Positions 1 through 10,485 are shown, counted from the first letter of the stretch. The stretch is DNA of 64,000 nt from Alkalibacterium sp. (GCA_020832185.1 JAFIFE010000014.1:248001-312000), one strand, 5' to 3'. Notes: generated by a model from the sequence alone, not told the origin. Translations and numbers: made by a program.

Positions 1-2056
1 ACTTGTGGACAGAACAGCAATAAGACAATGTGATTTTATTCCATTCATTTCGCGGGTACGATACCTCTGTTCCATCAAAATCAATAACTAACTCTTCCGC
101 GTTCAACTCAGATTCTTTGGCAGAAACGATCCCAACAATAAACCCCATGTCTCCATTAAAGACATTTCGCTCTGGGTCATTGACCAGCTGAAGAACTTTG
201 TCACCAATCCTGAAAAACCCATCCTGCTGCTGAACTTCTTTTTTTGTACTGGATTTAGGATTAAAAAGACTTTGCATCAGTTTATTTAATTCATTGATGC
301 CAGCTGCTCCTTTATAAATGGGAGCGAGAACTTGAATATCTTTAGATGTGTACCCCTTCTCGATTGCTTTGGATACTAACAAGGTCACTACATCTTGTAC
401 TTTTCCAGTACTGCATGGGAAAAAGTTGCGATCCTGTTTCTTTTCAGTAAAGTCATCCGGCAATCCACCTAGTTTGATTTCGTGGGCCAAGGTGATGATA
501 GAGGAATCATTTCCTTGCCTGTATATTTCAGTCAACTCCTGATATGGAACGGCCTCACTCAATAGAATATCGCGCAGAACCTGTCCTGGTCCAACTGATG
601 GCAGCTGATCTTTGTCGCCCACCATTATGACTTTCATGTCATCCGGTACTGCTTTTAATAGCTGATACCCTAGCCATGTATCGACCATCGACATTTCGTC
701 CACTATCAGCATGGATCCCTTTAACACTTTGTCTGATTCCTGAAGATCATCCTCATCATCAGACCCAGTCAATCCAAGTAAGCGATGAATCGTAGAAGCT
801 GGAAGTCCAGTTGTTTCTTTCATCCTTTTCGCCGCTCGTCCAGTAGGCGCAGCCAGGAGAATAGGGAAAGGTTTATCGCTGTATTCTGACGGATCTAAGC
901 TAAACTCATTTAATTCAGCGTAAACTGATACAATGACTTCTAAAACAGTTGTTTTCCCTGTTCCAGGCCCACCAGTCAATACGAAGACTTGTGACTCAAT
1001 TGCATGTCTAACTGCTTTCTTTTGAGACTTCCCTAACTTTATTCCTCTTCGTTTTTCGAATTGCTTTATTTTTTTATTGATTTCTTTTTCACTGAAGTCC
1101 GGCTGATCAGACTCATTTACTAATCGATCAAACGCATTGGCAATTCCCCACTCCGAAACATACAGTGACGGCAAATAAAAACGACTCTCATCTTTAATAA
1201 TCGCCTGCTCGTTACTTAAAGCGATAATGCTCTCTGCGACCAAATCGGGATCAATGATAAAGGCTCTGCTTTTTTCAAGTATGGTTATACTATGTGTCAG
1301 CAAATAATCAGCTGCTACGTAGGTGTCTCCACTCTTCATCGTCTTCTCTTCCAGTGTGTATAAAATACCGGCTTTGATTCGTTCCGGAGAATCCCCTTCT
1401 ATACCCATTTCTTCTGCTATCGCATCAGCTCTGTTAAATCCGATTCCATCTATTTCTTCAATTAAAATATATGGGTTTTTCTGTATAGTTGTCAGAGTCT
1501 GTCCCTCAAAGCGCTGATACACTTTGTAGGCTAACTGATTAGATAACCCCAAATCATTTAAGGCAATGATGATTTTCTGCATCCCTTGTTCTTTTTCCAG
1601 AACGGTCAGTAACTGTTGACGTTTTTTACTGTTCAACCCAGGCACGTCTTCCAATACAGTTTCGTCTTCAAGAATTTTATCAATACAGTTGATTCCTAAT
1701 TGATCAACGACAGCCTTGGCGCTCTTTTTGCCTATTCCTTTAAATCTGGGACTCGACAAATAAGTTATGATCGCTTCAGCACTAGATGGCTTTTCTTTCA
1801 GGTATTTTGTTGATTGAAACTGGATACCGTATTTAGGGTGTTCCGTCCATTTGCCGTTAAACCTGTATTTGTCCCCTTCCTGAATTTGACCAAAATTACC
1901 CGTGATGACCACTTGACTTTCCTTGATTTCTTCATCCGACTCTACAATTTTAACTAGTAATACCTTGTAAAAGTTTGAGGGATTGGAATAATAAACAGTC
2001 AGTACTTCTCCGACTATATAATTATCAGTTTCGTTTTTAAATAAATTCTCTTGCAA
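1..2056 (-). CDS. recD2: RecD2-type ATP-dependent DNA helicase, 3' end cut by window edge
   Basis: Superfamily 1B 5'-3' DNA helicase of the RecD2 (RecD-like) family, which acts in DNA repair and replication-fork maintenance without RecBC. About 685 codons are visible and the frame runs off position 1, so the C-terminus is missing. Seen in order: N-terminal OB-like segment, helix-hairpin-helix motif FKGIGKKSAK near residue 105, a second HhH-like EIDGIGFNRAD, Walker A GGPGTGKT near residue 360 (about 950-980), Walker B VDEMSMVDTW (about 678-707) and GDKDQLPSVGPGQ (about 583-620). The start chosen is TTG at 2056, about 6 bases after GAGGAGGG. The in-frame ATG at 2062 abuts that ribosome site and is too close. 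Downstream neighbours lie outside the window. Confidence 0.9.
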   Translation of the reverse strand, partial: MQENLFKNETDNYIVGEVLTVYYSNPSNFYKVLLVKIVESDEEIKESQVVITGNFGQIQEGDKYRFNGKWTEHPKYGIQFQSTKYLKEKPSSAEAIITYLSSPRFKGIGKKSAKAVVDQLGINCIDKILEDETVLEDVPGLNSKKRQQLLTVLEKEQGMQKIIIALNDLGLSNQLAYKVYQRFEGQTLTTIQKNPYILIEEIDGIGFNRADAIAEEMGIEGDSPERIKAGILYTLEEKTMKSGDTYVAADYLLTHSITILEKSRAFIIDPDLVAESIIALSNEQAIIKDESRFYLPSLYVSEWGIANAFDRLVNESDQPDFSEKEINKKIKQFEKRRGIKLGKSQKKAVRHAIESQVFVLTGGPGTGKTTVLEVIVSVYAELNEFSLDPSEYSDKPFPILLAAPTGRAAKRMKETTGLPASTIHRLLGLTGSDDEDDLQESDKVLKGSMLIVDEMSMVDTWLGYQLLKAVPDDMKVIMVGDKDQLPSVGPGQVLRDILLSEAVPYQELTEIYRQGNDSSIITLAHEIKLGGLPDDFTEKKQDRNFFPCSTGKVQDVVTLLVSKAIEKGYTSKDIQVLAPIYKGAAGINELNKLMQSLFNPKSSTKKEVQQQDGFFRIGDKVLQLVNDPERNVFNGDMGFIVGIVSAKESELNAEELVIDFDGTEVSYPRNEWNKITLSYCCSVHK

Positions 2057-2113
2057 GACCATCCCTCCTCTTTTAATAGTTTATCTGACTCATGACTTTT
2101 AGGCTAGTCTTTC

Positions 2114-2869
2114 TTACAAGTTTTTTCGATAATCTGAAGGTGAAGAGGCCTTGTAATGCCTGAAATTCCGGTTAAATGTCCTCATATTATTGTATCCGCA
2201 GGAATGCGCTATTTCTTTAATCGTGAATTCCGTGCTTTCAAGATAGTACGTTGCCTGAGTGATCCTGTACCGATTTAAGTATTCTGTAAATGTCAGATTG
2301 GTATACTGATAAAAAAGTTTGGATAAATACGCATAGTCGTACTGAAGCGTATGTGCTACACGTTTGAGAGTGCACTCTCTGGAATAATGTGAATCCACAT
2401 ACAATAGTATGTTTTGAATTATTTTTCTTTTGGATGATAAAGTGATCCCTTCAAAATCAGTTGATTTAATCAACGTGTCACAGAATTTGTATAACATGCT
2501 TTTTTGTGCGAAGACCGTATCCAAGTGTGCGTCGTTTACATCGAAAGAGATGGGCAGTTTGTTGTTTTTAGGAACCGACCGCTTGTAAGAAGTATAAAAT
2601 TGTCCAACCATTTCCGGTGAAAATATCAGCAGTTTACATACAGACTGATTGACTGTCACCAATTCGTGTAACTGATTGGGAAAGACAAACACGGCTTCCC
2701 CAGCTTTTAATTCATACTGAGTCTCTTCTATTTTTATTAGCATCTCACCGCTTTCGACCAATATGATCTCATAGGCACGATGAAAGTGAAGTGGAAAAGA
2801 ATTGTTTTCTAGAATAGTGTAATTAAATGTCTGTTTCTCATCTATTCCATGCTTCTCAAAGAAATACAT
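2114..2869 (-). CDS. AraC family transcriptional regulator, cupin plus HTH
   Basis: A 251-residue AraC/XylS-type regulator. The N-terminal ~100 residues form a cupin-like sensor fold (HFHRAYEIILVESGEML, then FPNQLHELV). The C-terminal ~100 residues carry the two helix-turn-helix units (TLKRVAHTLQYDYAYLSKLF and FTIKEIAHSCGYNNMRTFNRNF). Such proteins usually activate sugar or stress genes in response to a small ligand. It is flanked by recD2 and mnmA with no obvious target operon, so ligand and regulon cannot be assigned. GGGGGTCAAT precedes the ATG. A good promoter lies just upstream, so it is probably a monocistron. Confidence 0.85.
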   Translation of the reverse strand: MYFFEKHGIDEKQTFNYTILENNSFPLHFHRAYEIILVESGEMLIKIEETQYELKAGEAVFVFPNQLHELVTVNQSVCKLLIFSPEMVGQFYTSYKRSVPKNNKLPISFDVNDAHLDTVFAQKSMLYKFCDTLIKSTDFEGITLSSKRKIIQNILLYVDSHYSRECTLKRVAHTLQYDYAYLSKLFYQYTNLTFTEYLNRYRITQATYYLESTEFTIKEIAHSCGYNNMRTFNRNFRHYKASSPSDYRKNL

Positions 2870-2904
2870 ATTGACCCCCTTCTAAATGACTAATATTGTC
2901 TATC

Positions 2905-2934
2905 ATTATACTATGTATGTATCCATGGATTCAA
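2905..2934 (-). promoter_or_regulatory. Promoter of the AraC-type regulator
   Basis: Read on the minus strand: -35 TTGAAT (2929-2934), 18-base spacer, -10 TATAAT (2905-2910). It lies about 35 bases upstream of the regulator's start codon. The match to the housekeeping sigma factor consensus is direct; use is inferred. Confidence 0.6.
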
Positions 2935-2965
2935 TCGCATTCAAATTATTACCCGATCACACAAG

Positions 2966-3002
2966 AAAAAACCACCTTAGATCGCTATCTAAAGTGGTTT
3001 TT
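2966..3002 (-). terminator. Rho-independent terminator after mnmA
   Basis: An inverted repeat (AAAACCAC...GTGGTTTT) with a short GAT/ATC inner stem begins just past the mnmA stop codon. Read on the minus strand it is followed by a T-run, so it serves mnmA. The flanking A and T runs could also let it work in the other direction. Confidence 0.75.
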
Positions 3003-3006
3003 CGGT

Positions 3007-4230
<1,224 letters not shown>

Positions 4231-4258
4231 GACCTAGCCCTTTATTTTAATGATTCCT

Positions 4259-4291
4259 TAAAAAAGACCCTCTTAAGCTATAAGAGAGTCT
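4259..4291 (-). terminator. Terminator after the gshF-desulfurase-DUF1831 operon
   Basis: Hairpin with arms GACTCTCTTA / TAAGAGGGTC (minus strand) and a short loop, followed by T6. It is placed just after the DUF1831 stop codon and closes the operon before mnmA. Confidence 0.75.
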
Positions 4292-4296
4292 CTGGC

Positions 4297-4641
4297 CTAT
4301 TCAACTACCTGAAGAACATTTCCTTCGACTAAGGTTAATAGGATGTTTTCAGCGAATTCTCTTTCTTTACCGAGCTGATCAGATTTGTACAAATCAATTT
4401 TTTTCAGTCCATTTGATGTGACAGCCGAAAGTTTAAGTTCGTCGATGTCTTTGGAAATGACAATTTTAAGTTTCGGCGCTTTTTTATCCACCGCGTGAAT
4501 GCTCAATGTTCTTTCGTATTGAAACGATCCATTTTTAGTTTCTAAAAAACCATTATCTCTCAATGTATAACGCTTAGCTTGATCATTTACTGCATAATGG
4601 GTCTGACTTCCTAGCAAACAGTCTTTTTTAAATGTCGCCAT
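4297..4641 (-). CDS. DUF1831 family protein
   Basis: A 114-residue soluble protein that I recognise as DUF1831, a family largely confined to Lactobacillales and typically encoded beside a cysteine desulfurase and mnmA, as here. It has no signal peptide or membrane segment. The sequence alternates short beta strands (YTLRDNGFLETKNGSF, KLKIVISKDIDELKLSAV) with a C-terminal helix. Biochemical role is unproven; the context suggests an accessory role in sulfur transfer or cysteine desulfurase function, which is inference. The start is 46 bases beyond the desulfurase stop and there is no terminator between them. Confidence 0.8.
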   Translation of the reverse strand: MATFKKDCLLGSQTHYAVNDQAKRYTLRDNGFLETKNGSFQYERTLSIHAVDKKAPKLKIVISKDIDELKLSAVTSNGLKKIDLYKSDQLGKEREFAENILLTLVEGNVLQVVE

Positions 4642-4687
4642 GCTTTACATCCTCTCTGCCTATCTATCTGTTTCTATTATTATGTGT

Positions 4688-5836
4688 TTACGCTAAAAAT
4701 TCAACTGCTTTTTTTATTTTCATAATTGCGTCCTTGATATCCTCTTCAGTCACTTGGTACCCAAAGCTCAGTCTGATCGTTTCTTCAATTGCAGGATGAC
4801 CTTTGCCATGGATAGCGATCAGCACTGGACTAGGATCGACATTCCCTGCAGAACAGGCAGATCCGATAGAAACAGCCACTTTAGCTAAGTCTAAATGGAT
4901 CAGCAGTTTATCCGCAGGACTGTTCTTTAAATGAATACTTAAAATATGCGGCAGACTCTTTTCTAATGAGCCATTGACTTCATAATCAAGGCCTGACTCG
5001 TCCAGCAAGTCGACACAGTATTGCTTCAGTTTCTGATACTCTTGTCTCAGCTTCCCTTTGTCCGCACTTCTGATTTCCACTGCTCTCTTGAAGCCTGCAA
5101 CACCTGGGATGTTTTCCGTACCCGCCCGTCTCTTATTCTCCTGCTCCCCACCAAGAATCAATCCTGGCAGTGAGAGCTCATTGGATACATATAAAAATCC
5201 AATTCCCTTAGGTCCATTGATTTTATGAGAAGAGACCGACAACAAATCGATATGCTGATTTTTAACATGAATATCTTCAGTCCCATAAGCCTGAACTGCA
5301 TCTGTATGGAACACTACTTTATGATTCAAAGTCTGCAAATACTCTCCTATTTCAGTAATGGGCATAAGAGAACCGATTTCATTATTCCCATAAATGACCG
5401 ATACTAGAATCGTATCGTTTCTGAGCGCATTCTTCAGCTGGGAGACTGTTATGTGTCCACTTTTGTTAACTGGTAAAACCGTTACGTCGAACCCTTTTTT
5501 CTTTAAGGCATTTAATGGTTCTCTAACCGCAGGGTGTTCAATATTTGTCGTGATAATATGTTTTCCGGCAGAACTGTATTTTTCTGCAGTTTTAATGATG
5601 GCCATATTATCGCTTTCTGTTCCCCCACTCGTTAGAACGATCTCATTTGAAGAGGCATGTATACTCTCAGCAAAGACCGCTCTTGCCTCTTCTAATATCC
5701 CTTTACTTACTCTCCCGATTTGATGAATACTTGATGCATTGCCATAGTAATGTTCCATTGCATCGGTCATTACAGCAATCACTTCCGGATGCATAGGAGT
5801 CGTTGCGGCATGATCAAGATAAATATAATTTTCCAT
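4688..5836 (-). CDS. Cysteine desulfurase, NifS/IscS-like (MnmA-linked copy)
   Basis: PLP-dependent class V aminotransferase-fold enzyme that removes sulfur from L-cysteine as an enzyme-bound persulfide. The 382 residues include YLDHAATTP at the N-terminus, TSGGTESDNMAI near 70, the PLP-lysine motif SSHKINGPKGIGFLY near residue 204, and the active-site cysteine loop SIGSACSAGNVDPSP near 328. It is the first of two such enzymes here (the other is at 24903-26042). It starts 19 bases after the gshF stop and is followed by DUF1831, so the three are probably one transcript. By analogy with YrvO of Bacillus it likely feeds MnmA; that pairing is inferred from position. Confidence 0.93.
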   Translation of the reverse strand: MENYIYLDHAATTPMHPEVIAVMTDAMEHYYGNASSIHQIGRVSKGILEEARAVFAESIHASSNEIVLTSGGTESDNMAIIKTAEKYSSAGKHIITTNIEHPAVREPLNALKKKGFDVTVLPVNKSGHITVSQLKNALRNDTILVSVIYGNNEIGSLMPITEIGEYLQTLNHKVVFHTDAVQAYGTEDIHVKNQHIDLLSVSSHKINGPKGIGFLYVSNELSLPGLILGGEQENKRRAGTENIPGVAGFKRAVEIRSADKGKLRQEYQKLKQYCVDLLDESGLDYEVNGSLEKSLPHILSIHLKNSPADKLLIHLDLAKVAVSIGSACSAGNVDPSPVLIAIHGKGHPAIEETIRLSFGYQVTEEDIKDAIMKIKKAVEFLA

Positions 5837-5855
5837 GTCATTTCCTTTCTTAAGT

Positions 5856-8123
5856 TCAGGACAACTCGATAGATGGGTACAGCATTGTAATGACTTTTTC
5901 AGACAAATTACGTCCAGACCCTTTTTGAACGAAGGCGTGCATGTGCATAGCCGGATTAAAGTTTGCTTCTATCACCACATAACCTGGATGGTCAGATGCA
6001 CTCGGTTTATTAATATCAGGAACGATCAGATCAAGACCGGTCACTTTGACTTCAAGTGCTTTAGCCATATCGACTGCGATCTGCTTGTATGAATCATGCA
6101 TTTCGTCAGTCATATCTATCGAATCTCCTCCAGTAGAGATATTTGAATTTTCTCTGAGAAAAACTTGTTTTCCTTTTTCCAGTATACTATCAAAGGAATA
6201 CCCTTGTTCTTTTAACATGAGCTGTTCGATCTCGCCCATTTTTATCTTCTCTAATGGGGCCCGGTGTTTTACCCCTCTATATGGGTGTTTATTTTTTTCA
6301 CTAATCAGTTCTTCAATAGTATCGCTTCCGTTTCCGATCACATTCGCCGGCTGACGCAGCAATACCGCTTCGACTTTATCATTAATAACAAAAAATCGAT
6401 ACTCTGTGCCTTCAATATACTCTTCCACAAGTATCTGAGCGTCTTCTTGAAAGGCCAGACGAACAGCTTCCGTGTATCCATCTAAGGAAGCAGGTTTTTT
6501 GAAGATAGAAATACCTATCCCATAATTTGTACTTTTAGGCTTAATGACAATGGGTTTATCTCTGAAAAGAACAAAATGATCAAGTGCCTGTTGTTCAGAC
6601 GTGAACTCTTCTCCACCTGGAACTTGGTACCCGGCGTTCTTCAACACTTTTTTTGTCACTGTTTTGTTAGCCATTATCCAATGAGAAATATAAGTATCTT
6701 TAGACGTCATATTTCCGTTCCTGACGTATTCTACTTTATTAGTGTAGCTCAATTTTAAAAACTGATCATTGTAGTCTAAGACTGATGTCTCGACGCCCAT
6801 TTTTAATGCATCAAACAACAGCAGCTGGGTACTCATTTCCATTTCCTGAAAGCCATTAAGCAAAAACGGCTTTTCAAAGGATGTCTGTTTGTACTGCTGC
6901 CCTAATTCGATCCCATATTGGATATGTGACTTTCCTTTTTTCAGTTCTGTTACTATTTTTGCTGATAAGGTTTGTTCAGGATTTTCAAGCAGCGATTCTG
7001 CTTTTTCAATCACCTGATGATAGCTGTCTTCCATTTTTAATTCAGAGGCAGTCTCAGACATAAGATTTAAAATCTCGATGCCTTCTTTCTTGAACTGGGA
7101 AGGCTCGAATGGGTTTTCTAGAGCAGTCGCTTTATTCATTTGCGCGCCCTCTTCAATCTCTTTATCAGAGTGGTCTCTTTCCATCCAGATCATAGTTAAT
7201 AAAAACAAATGTGTAAACTGAGACTGCTCATAAGAAAAGCCTAGACTATCTAAAGGATTTATATCAAATGAACGGAACTCAACATAGCGTGTCCCTTTAC
7301 TGATCAGATCCCTTACCATCTTTCCTTTTCCTCTTAGACGGGAAGCGCCATAATACTCACGTTCTTCAATAAGCGTTTTGTCATCGACTAGCGTCTCAAT
7401 GTCTTCGGCATACTGACGGATAGACTGATAAGAGACTTTATTACTGAATGTATTATGATAGCCTAAAGGACTGTTACGAATACTTCTGAAATAGGTGTTT
7501 GATTCTTCTGCGGAGTATGTGTCATCACTCACAGGTGACGCACCAAAAAGATAAGTCAACAGCCACTGATATCTTAGAAAATTCCGTGACATTTTTAAAT
7601 ACATCTCATTGCATAAATCAGCCGTTTCCTCTTCAGTCAAGTGGTCTTGGGCAAGCGCCTCAATAAACTCTTCGGTAAATGAAAAGTTGAAATGAACCCC
7701 GCTGATCATTTGTTTCTTTTTGCCATATTTTGAAGCCAGCTGTTCTCTGTATTCGATCTCACTTTTATCAGAAACATCGATAATTGGAATTGCCTCTTCC
7801 TTTGGCAATCGATTAGGCATACTAAAAGGCCAGACGAATTCATCCTTATCCAGTGTACGGTTGACAACATCATGCAGAGCTTTCAGCCACTGATACTGTT
7901 CCTGTAGCGTCTCATGAGGAGGTGTTACCAGTTCAAGTTGAGACTCACTAAAATCTGTTTGGATGTAAGGATGATGTTTTCGGTTTCCAAATGCTTCAGG
8001 ATGAGGAGTTAAGGCTAGATTACCCTTTAGATCCGTCCGCAATCCCTCTTTTTCGATTCCAAATGATCCTTTAACAAACAGGTGCTGTAAATTATTAGTT
8101 AATACGGTTTCTTTTATAGTCAT
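5856..8123 (-). CDS. gshF: Bifunctional glutamate-cysteine ligase/glutathione synthetase GshF
   Basis: A 755-residue fusion that makes glutathione in two ATP-dependent steps. The N-terminal ~430 residues are the glutamate-cysteine ligase (GIEKEGLRTD near 20, FNFSF near 145, VEFRSFDINP near 287). The C-terminal ~270 residues are an ATP-grasp domain (PIVIKPKSTNYGIGISIF near 525, VEEYIEGTEYRFFVI near 565, and a final GLDLIVPD...VIEANFNPAMHMH). The length matches the fused enzyme of streptococci, enterococci and listeriae. It is the first gene of an apparent operon with a cysteine desulfurase and DUF1831. It diverges from rarA across a 186-base gap. The start ATG follows AAGGAAAGAT. Confidence 0.95.
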   Translation of the reverse strand: MTIKETVLTNNLQHLFVKGSFGIEKEGLRTDLKGNLALTPHPEAFGNRKHHPYIQTDFSESQLELVTPPHETLQEQYQWLKALHDVVNRTLDKDEFVWPFSMPNRLPKEEAIPIIDVSDKSEIEYREQLASKYGKKKQMISGVHFNFSFTEEFIEALAQDHLTEEETADLCNEMYLKMSRNFLRYQWLLTYLFGASPVSDDTYSAEESNTYFRSIRNSPLGYHNTFSNKVSYQSIRQYAEDIETLVDDKTLIEEREYYGASRLRGKGKMVRDLISKGTRYVEFRSFDINPLDSLGFSYEQSQFTHLFLLTMIWMERDHSDKEIEEGAQMNKATALENPFEPSQFKKEGIEILNLMSETASELKMEDSYHQVIEKAESLLENPEQTLSAKIVTELKKGKSHIQYGIELGQQYKQTSFEKPFLLNGFQEMEMSTQLLLFDALKMGVETSVLDYNDQFLKLSYTNKVEYVRNGNMTSKDTYISHWIMANKTVTKKVLKNAGYQVPGGEEFTSEQQALDHFVLFRDKPIVIKPKSTNYGIGISIFKKPASLDGYTEAVRLAFQEDAQILVEEYIEGTEYRFFVINDKVEAVLLRQPANVIGNGSDTIEELISEKNKHPYRGVKHRAPLEKIKMGEIEQLMLKEQGYSFDSILEKGKQVFLRENSNISTGGDSIDMTDEMHDSYKQIAVDMAKALEVKVTGLDLIVPDINKPSASDHPGYVVIEANFNPAMHMHAFVQKGSGRNLSEKVITMLYPSIELS

Positions 8124-8309
8124 TCATATCTTTCCTTATATGTGTGATTTACTTACTAATATCAAGTACTATCTTATCATAAAGGATTCAATCAACCTAG
8201 AAAAAAAGTCAGAACTTAAAGCAAACGATTGTTCGAATCGGTTTTAAAACACATTTAAAAATGCTATACTTTACTCAATTAATGTCGTTCTACTACAAAG
8301 GAGTCAAAC

Positions 8310-9575
8310 ATGAATAAACCATTAGCATATCGCATGCGTCCTTCTGTGATTGATCAAATCGTCGGGCAGGAACATTTAGTCGGGGAAGGTAAAATAATTT
8401 GGCGCATGGTCAAAGCAAAACAGTTGTCGTCAATGATTTTATATGGCCCACCTGGGATCGGTAAAACGAGTATCGCAAGTGCAATTGCCGGCTCTACAAA
8501 ATACGCCTTTAGACTACTGAATGCAGCAACGGATACAAAAAAAGATCTTCAGATCGTTGTTGAAGAAGCTAAAATGAGTGGAACTGTCGTACTGCTCCTG
8601 GATGAGGTTCATCGCTTGGATAAACCTAAACAGGACTTTTTACTTCCTCATCTGGAGAATGGACGAATTGTACTCATAGGGGCCACAACAGAGAATCCTT
8701 ATATCTCGATTCATCCGGCTATTAGAAGTCGGTCACAAATCTTCGAGTTAAAGTCTTTAACTGAGCATCAAATTACTGAGGCTTTAAAAAGAGCTCTCTC
8801 GGATGAAGAAAATGGATTAGGTAAACATCCGATTGTGATAGACCCAAAAGTGTTGAGTTATTTTGCAAAATCCACAAATGGTGATTTAAGAAGTGCCCTG
8901 AACGCTCTGGAACTGGCCGTCATGTCCACTGATAAGGCTGATGATGGCACTATCACTATCACTTTGGACATCGCCGAAGAATGTCTGCAGCGAAAATCCC
9001 TGACGCATGATAAAGACGGCGATGCACATTACAACGCCATCTCGGCTTTTCAAAAATCAATTAGAGGAAGCGATGTTCATGCGGCACTGCATTACCTGGC
9101 CAGACTGATTGAAGCTGGCGAACTTAAAGTTATAATCAGACGACTGATTGTGACTGCGTATGAAGACATCGGTCTGGCAAACCCTGCTGGTGTCTCAAGA
9201 GTAGTCCAGGCAGTAGAAGCTGCTGAAAAAATAGGATTGCCGGAAGCCCGTATTCCTCTAGCTAATGCAGTCATTGAGATGTGTCTGTCTCCAAAGTCCA
9301 ACAGTGCCATCACTGCCATCGATCAGGCTCTGCAGGATGTACGAGAAGGCAAAACTGGAGATGTGCCTGCGCATCTGAAAGATACTCATTATAAGGGAGC
9401 CAGTGAACTTGGAAGTGGCGTCGGTTACCAGTTCCCTCATAGCTTTAAGCAGCACTGGGTTCGTCAGCAGTATCTTCCTGACTCGATAAAGAAACGGGAA
9501 TACTACGATCCCGCGTTAACTTCAAAATTCGAAGAGGCGTTAAACAACCAACTTAAAAAGTTTCACAATAAATAG
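8310..9575 (+). CDS. rarA: Replication-associated recombination protein A (RarA/MgsA family AAA+ ATPase)
   Basis: AAA+ ATPase related to clamp-loader subunits, acting at stalled replication forks; homotetrameric in known cases and binds SSB. The 421 residues show Walker A GPPGIGKTS near 48, Walker B LLLDEVHRL near 97, sensor-1 GATTENPY near 123, and the family C-terminal region ending in a GSGVGYQFPHSFKQHWVRQQYLP segment. The start ATG follows AAAGGAGTC at good spacing. The 6S RNA gene lies immediately downstream, an arrangement I recall from other Firmicutes. Confidence 0.94.
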   Translation: MNKPLAYRMRPSVIDQIVGQEHLVGEGKIIWRMVKAKQLSSMILYGPPGIGKTSIASAIAGSTKYAFRLLNAATDTKKDLQIVVEEAKMSGTVVLLLDEVHRLDKPKQDFLLPHLENGRIVLIGATTENPYISIHPAIRSRSQIFELKSLTEHQITEALKRALSDEENGLGKHPIVIDPKVLSYFAKSTNGDLRSALNALELAVMSTDKADDGTITITLDIAEECLQRKSLTHDKDGDAHYNAISAFQKSIRGSDVHAALHYLARLIEAGELKVIIRRLIVTAYEDIGLANPAGVSRVVQAVEAAEKIGLPEARIPLANAVIEMCLSPKSNSAITAIDQALQDVREGKTGDVPAHLKDTHYKGASELGSGVGYQFPHSFKQHWVRQQYLPDSIKKREYYDPALTSKFEEALNNQLKKFHNK

Positions 9576-9618
9576 GAGAACATGGCCCTCGAAATAATAA
9601 CACGGCGAGCGATCTGTA

Positions 9619-9647
9619 TTGACTAAACACCCCCTCTGTGCTATTAT
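9619..9647 (+). promoter_or_regulatory. Promoter of the 6S RNA gene
   Basis: TTGACT (9619-9624), exactly 17 bases, then TATTAT (9642-9647). It lies between the rarA stop codon and the 6S closing stem, placing the transcript start near 9653. Confidence 0.75.
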
Positions 9648-9652
9648 AAGGA

Positions 9653-9848
9653 TAAGAATTCTGAGGTGTACGCGATGCCAAACTACGTGTTGACCGAACA
9701 TTGTATTAAAACACTGGGATTCAAAAGGGAGAATTGATGACATGCCTTATCACTTGGAAGTCAGATATTTTTCTGGTGAAACCCACCTGCTACTTGCGGG
9801 TTCAACCTAAACTGGCGTTCTACCGGCACCATCGGATTTCTTATACTT
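9653..9848 (+). ncRNA. ssrS: 6S RNA
   Basis: No convincing ORF covers the 384 bases between rarA and the stress protein. The 5' segment TTCTGAGGTGTACGC and the 3' segment CCGGCACCATCGGATTTC resemble the conserved ends of 6S RNA, and they pair to form a long closing stem (AAGAATTCTGAGGTG with CACCATCGGATTTCTT, with bulges). Inside, the strands can form an irregular rod with an open centre. 6S RNA binds the housekeeping RNA polymerase holoenzyme as a promoter mimic and lowers transcription in stationary phase. A near-consensus promoter precedes it and a perfect terminator follows. The ends are estimates. The call rests on context, end sequences and foldability, not on a covariance-model search. 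Confidence 0.75.
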
Positions 9849-9860
9849 AGTATTAAAGAT

Positions 9861-9891
9861 GAGCAAGGACAATTGTCCTTGCTCTTTTTTT
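9861..9891 (+). terminator. Terminator of 6S RNA
   Basis: A perfect 24-base palindrome (GAGCAAGGACAA and its complement, 9861-9884) followed by seven T residues. It ends the 6S transcript before the universal stress gene. Confidence 0.9.
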
Positions 9892-9968
9892 ATTGATTGT
9901 TTCTATTAGCTATCAAGTAGGCGTTTTAGTATACTTAGGGTACAAGAAGAAGGAAGGACGTGTTAAGC

Positions 9969-10433
9969 ATGATGCAGGAATACAAGTCTATACTAGTTGC
10001 CATTGACGGGTCTTCACAGGCTGAGAAAGCGTTTAAAAAGGCTGTTGAAGTCGCAAAAAGGAACCGTGCTGTTTTAGTTTTAGCTCATGTAATCGATACG
10101 AGAGCCTATCAGTCATTTTCAACGTTTGATGGATCGATTGCCGATAACGCTAGAGTTGAAGCAAAACAGACGTTAAATGAGTACAAAGATTATGCACTTA
10201 AAGAAGGAGTGGAAGATGTAAAAATCGTCCTTGAATACGGATCTCCTAAAGTGATGATTGCTAAACAAATCCCAGAATCAGAAGGTGTTGACCTTATCAT
10301 GCTGGGAGCGACTGGACTTAACGCAGTCGAACGTATCTTTGTTGGATCAGTATCTGAATACGTTATCCGGCAAGCTAAGTGTGACGTCATGATTGTACGA
10401 ACAGATTTGAACAATCACCTCGTTAACGACTAA
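9969..10433 (+). CDS. Universal stress protein, UspA family
   Basis: Small cytoplasmic nucleotide-binding stress protein of 154 residues. It begins YKSILVAIDGSSQAEKAF and ends with the ATP-binding signature GATGLNAVERIFVGSVSEYV (G-x2-G-x9-GS) and DVMIVR. Family members dimerise and are induced by growth arrest or stress; the exact client is unknown. I chose the ATG at 9969, ten bases after AAGGAAGGA, rather than the GTG at 9960, which is too close to that site. It is monocistronic, between the 6S terminator and a shared terminator with ackA. Confidence 0.88.
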   Translation: MMQEYKSILVAIDGSSQAEKAFKKAVEVAKRNRAVLVLAHVIDTRAYQSFSTFDGSIADNARVEAKQTLNEYKDYALKEGVEDVKIVLEYGSPKVMIAKQIPESEGVDLIMLGATGLNAVERIFVGSVSEYVIRQAKCDVMIVRTDLNNHLVND

Positions 10434-10472
10434 AAAAAGAGGCTACCTGCTTTCGCAGGATAGCCTCTTTTT
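10432..10472. terminator. Bidirectional terminator between usp and ackA
   Basis: Convergent genes share a strong hairpin: AAAAAGAGGCTA-CCTGC-TTTC-GCAGG-A-TAGCCTCTTTTT. It has A-runs on one side and T-runs on the other, so it can stop transcription in both directions. Confidence 0.85.
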
Positions 10473-10485
10473 ACTATTCTTACTC

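Noticed and set aside
9540-9743. A 67-codon minus-strand ORF across the rarA end and 6S promoter
   Set aside because: It overlaps rarA and the 6S RNA region, has no ribosome site and no recognisable protein sequence.
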